64,000 nt of DNA from JBOGOC01 sp050747525 (GTDB lineage: Bacteria > Acidobacteriota > Polarisedimenticolia > JACPZX01 > DASXTC01), in assembly GCA_050747525.1 (NCBI GenBank), contig JBOGOC010000035.1:9775-73774 (forward strand). The letters are read 5' to 3'. The notes under the pieces are model-generated. The model was not told the origin of the DNA, searched no databases, and saw only the letters and a program-made list of their open reading frames with translations. Each line of letters starts with the position of its first letter. Position 1 is the stretch's first letter. This document shows, piece by piece, positions 63,276 through 64,000 of the stretch. The position numbers and the translations under genes were made by a program.

Positions 63276-64000
63276 CAGTCCTTCTCCGGCTTCTTGTCGG
63301 GGGGGGGGACCTTCATGGGATCCTTGGGCGGCCGGTCCAGCTCCTTCATCGCGTCGAGGATGCGCATCGCTTCCTGCCGTGACAGCTTCTGCTGCTCCTG
63401 CTGGGGGCGCTGCTCGCGCGGCTGCGGCGCGTCCTGCTCCTTCTGATCCTGCGGACGCTCGGGCTGCTGCTGGGGTTGATTCTGGTCCTGCTGGTCCTGA
63501 TCCTGGTCCTGCTTCTGCTGTTGCTGCTGCTTCTGCTCCTCCATGGCGCGCAGCGCCAGCTCCAGGTTCTTCTTGGCCTCCACGTCGGTGGGGTCGAGCT
63601 TCAGCGCATCTTTGTAATGGCGGATCGCCTCGGGCCAGTTCTTGCGCGCGAAATGGGTGTTCCCCGCGTTGTAGCGCGCCCCTTCGGCCAGCGGGCCCTG
63701 CTCGGCGGAGAAGGCCTTGCGATAGCGGTCGTACGCCTGGTCGTACTGCTGCATCCGGTAGAGGATGTTGCCGATGTTGTACTGGATCGCCGGCAGGGAC
63801 GGGTCCAGCTTCTCGGCCTGCTGGTACGCCTCGAGCGCTTCCTGCAGCTTCCCTTCCCGGTACAGGCGGTTTCCCTCGGCCACCAGCGAAGATGCGTTGG
63901 CGCCCCAGGCCGGCGGAGCCATCAGGGCCCAGGCCAGGAGCCCCGTCGCGGTGGCCGCCGCCGCGCGCCGCGCGGCACGTGCCTTCGCAGCGGTCGGGCC
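63272..64000 (-). CDS. batC: BatC-like TPR protein, start outside the window
   Basis: The frame is open from the right edge to the stop at 63272, 242 codons. ATG 63922 sits in the middle of a signal peptide whose Arg-rich and hydrophobic parts lie upstream (RAARRAAAATATGLLAWALM), so the true start is beyond 64000. Three TPR repeats (LVAEGNRLYREGKLQEALEAY; IQYNIGNILYRMQQYDQAY; ARYNAGNTHFARKNWPEAI) are followed by a Gln/Asp/Pro-rich linker and a short C-terminal segment LSRQEAMRILDAMKELDRP. This is the standard BatC layout. Confidence 0.88.
   Translation of the reverse strand, partial: GPTAAKARAARRAAAATATGLLAWALMAPPAWGANASSLVAEGNRLYREGKLQEALEAYQQAEKLDPSLPAIQYNIGNILYRMQQYDQAYDRYRKAFSAEQGPLAEGARYNAGNTHFARKNWPEAIRHYKDALKLDPTDVEAKKNLELALRAMEEQKQQQQQKQDQDQDQQDQNQPQQQPERPQDQKEQDAPQPREQRPQQEQQKLSRQEAMRILDAMKELDRPPKDPMKVPPPDKKPEKDW

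Overview
The window reads as a chromosomal segment of a high-GC, Gram-negative (diderm) bacterium. It encodes LPS-export genes (lptE and an LptF-LptG fusion), an outer-membrane beta-barrel protein and a Bat operon. It also has PEGA-domain and TPR proteins, a TPR-fused phosphodiesterase, an MglA-like GTPase, propionyl/methylmalonyl-CoA genes and an adenylylation-controlled glutamine synthetase. This mix resembles Acidobacteriota or a neighbouring deep-branching Gram-negative phylum; the phylum is inference only. Nearly all genes are core or housekeeping. I see no prophage, CRISPR array, rRNA, tRNA or intact insertion sequence.

Layout. 1-8 kb: a truncated membrane gene, a secreted PEGA protein, an HU gene, der, an MglA-like GTPase with a long acidic tail, its coupled zinc-ribbon membrane partner, and two secreted proteins. 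8-13.6 kb: glnA and glnE (nitrogen control), then a cNMP-binding/FHA fusion. 13.7-17.1 kb: scpA-scpB-rluB-hisC with overlapping stops and starts. 17.1-25.3 kb: an outer-membrane protein, rpsA-HU-HIT-miaB, a bifunctional nuclease, and parA-parB. 25.3-26.7 kb: a sparse accessory patch with a small secreted protein, a transposase-derived zinc-ribbon/HTH fragment and a long AT-rich hairpin. 26.7-30.5 kb: a secreted gluzincin protease diverging from lptFG. 30.5-36 kb: the SAM-cycle operon metK-ahcY followed by a TPR phosphodiesterase that appears to start at CTG. 36-46.5 kb: ribH-nusB, then leuS-lptE-holA-guaA-dnaE. 46.6-52.1 kb: patatin, a thioredoxin/six-hairpin protein, mtnP, a PfkB kinase and a membrane protein. 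52.2-55.1 kb: ECF sigma factor, zinc anti-sigma factor and an HtrA-like protein whose three catalytic residues are all replaced. 55.1-58 kb: acyl-CoA dehydrogenase, meaB, mce and an unknown small gene. 58-64 kb: an alkyltransferase-like protein, threonine aldolase, hemW and batE-batD-batC (batC runs off the right edge).

Gene organisation is very tight. Within operons, stop and start codons overlap as ATGA, GTGA or TGATG, and once apparently CTGA. All five convergent junctions are 0-4 bp apart or overlap. Most promoters are recognisable as TTGACN-N16/18-TANNNT, and in at least five places the -35 box shares bases with the TGA stop of the gene before it.

The most unusual items are the dead HtrA-like protein in the sigma operon, the CTG-start phosphodiesterase, an isolated 18-bp perfect inverted repeat around a possible 41-residue basic peptide gene beside metK, the 8-bp palindrome that fills the rpsA promoter spacer, and a YyaL-like protein that has lost its CxxC motif.
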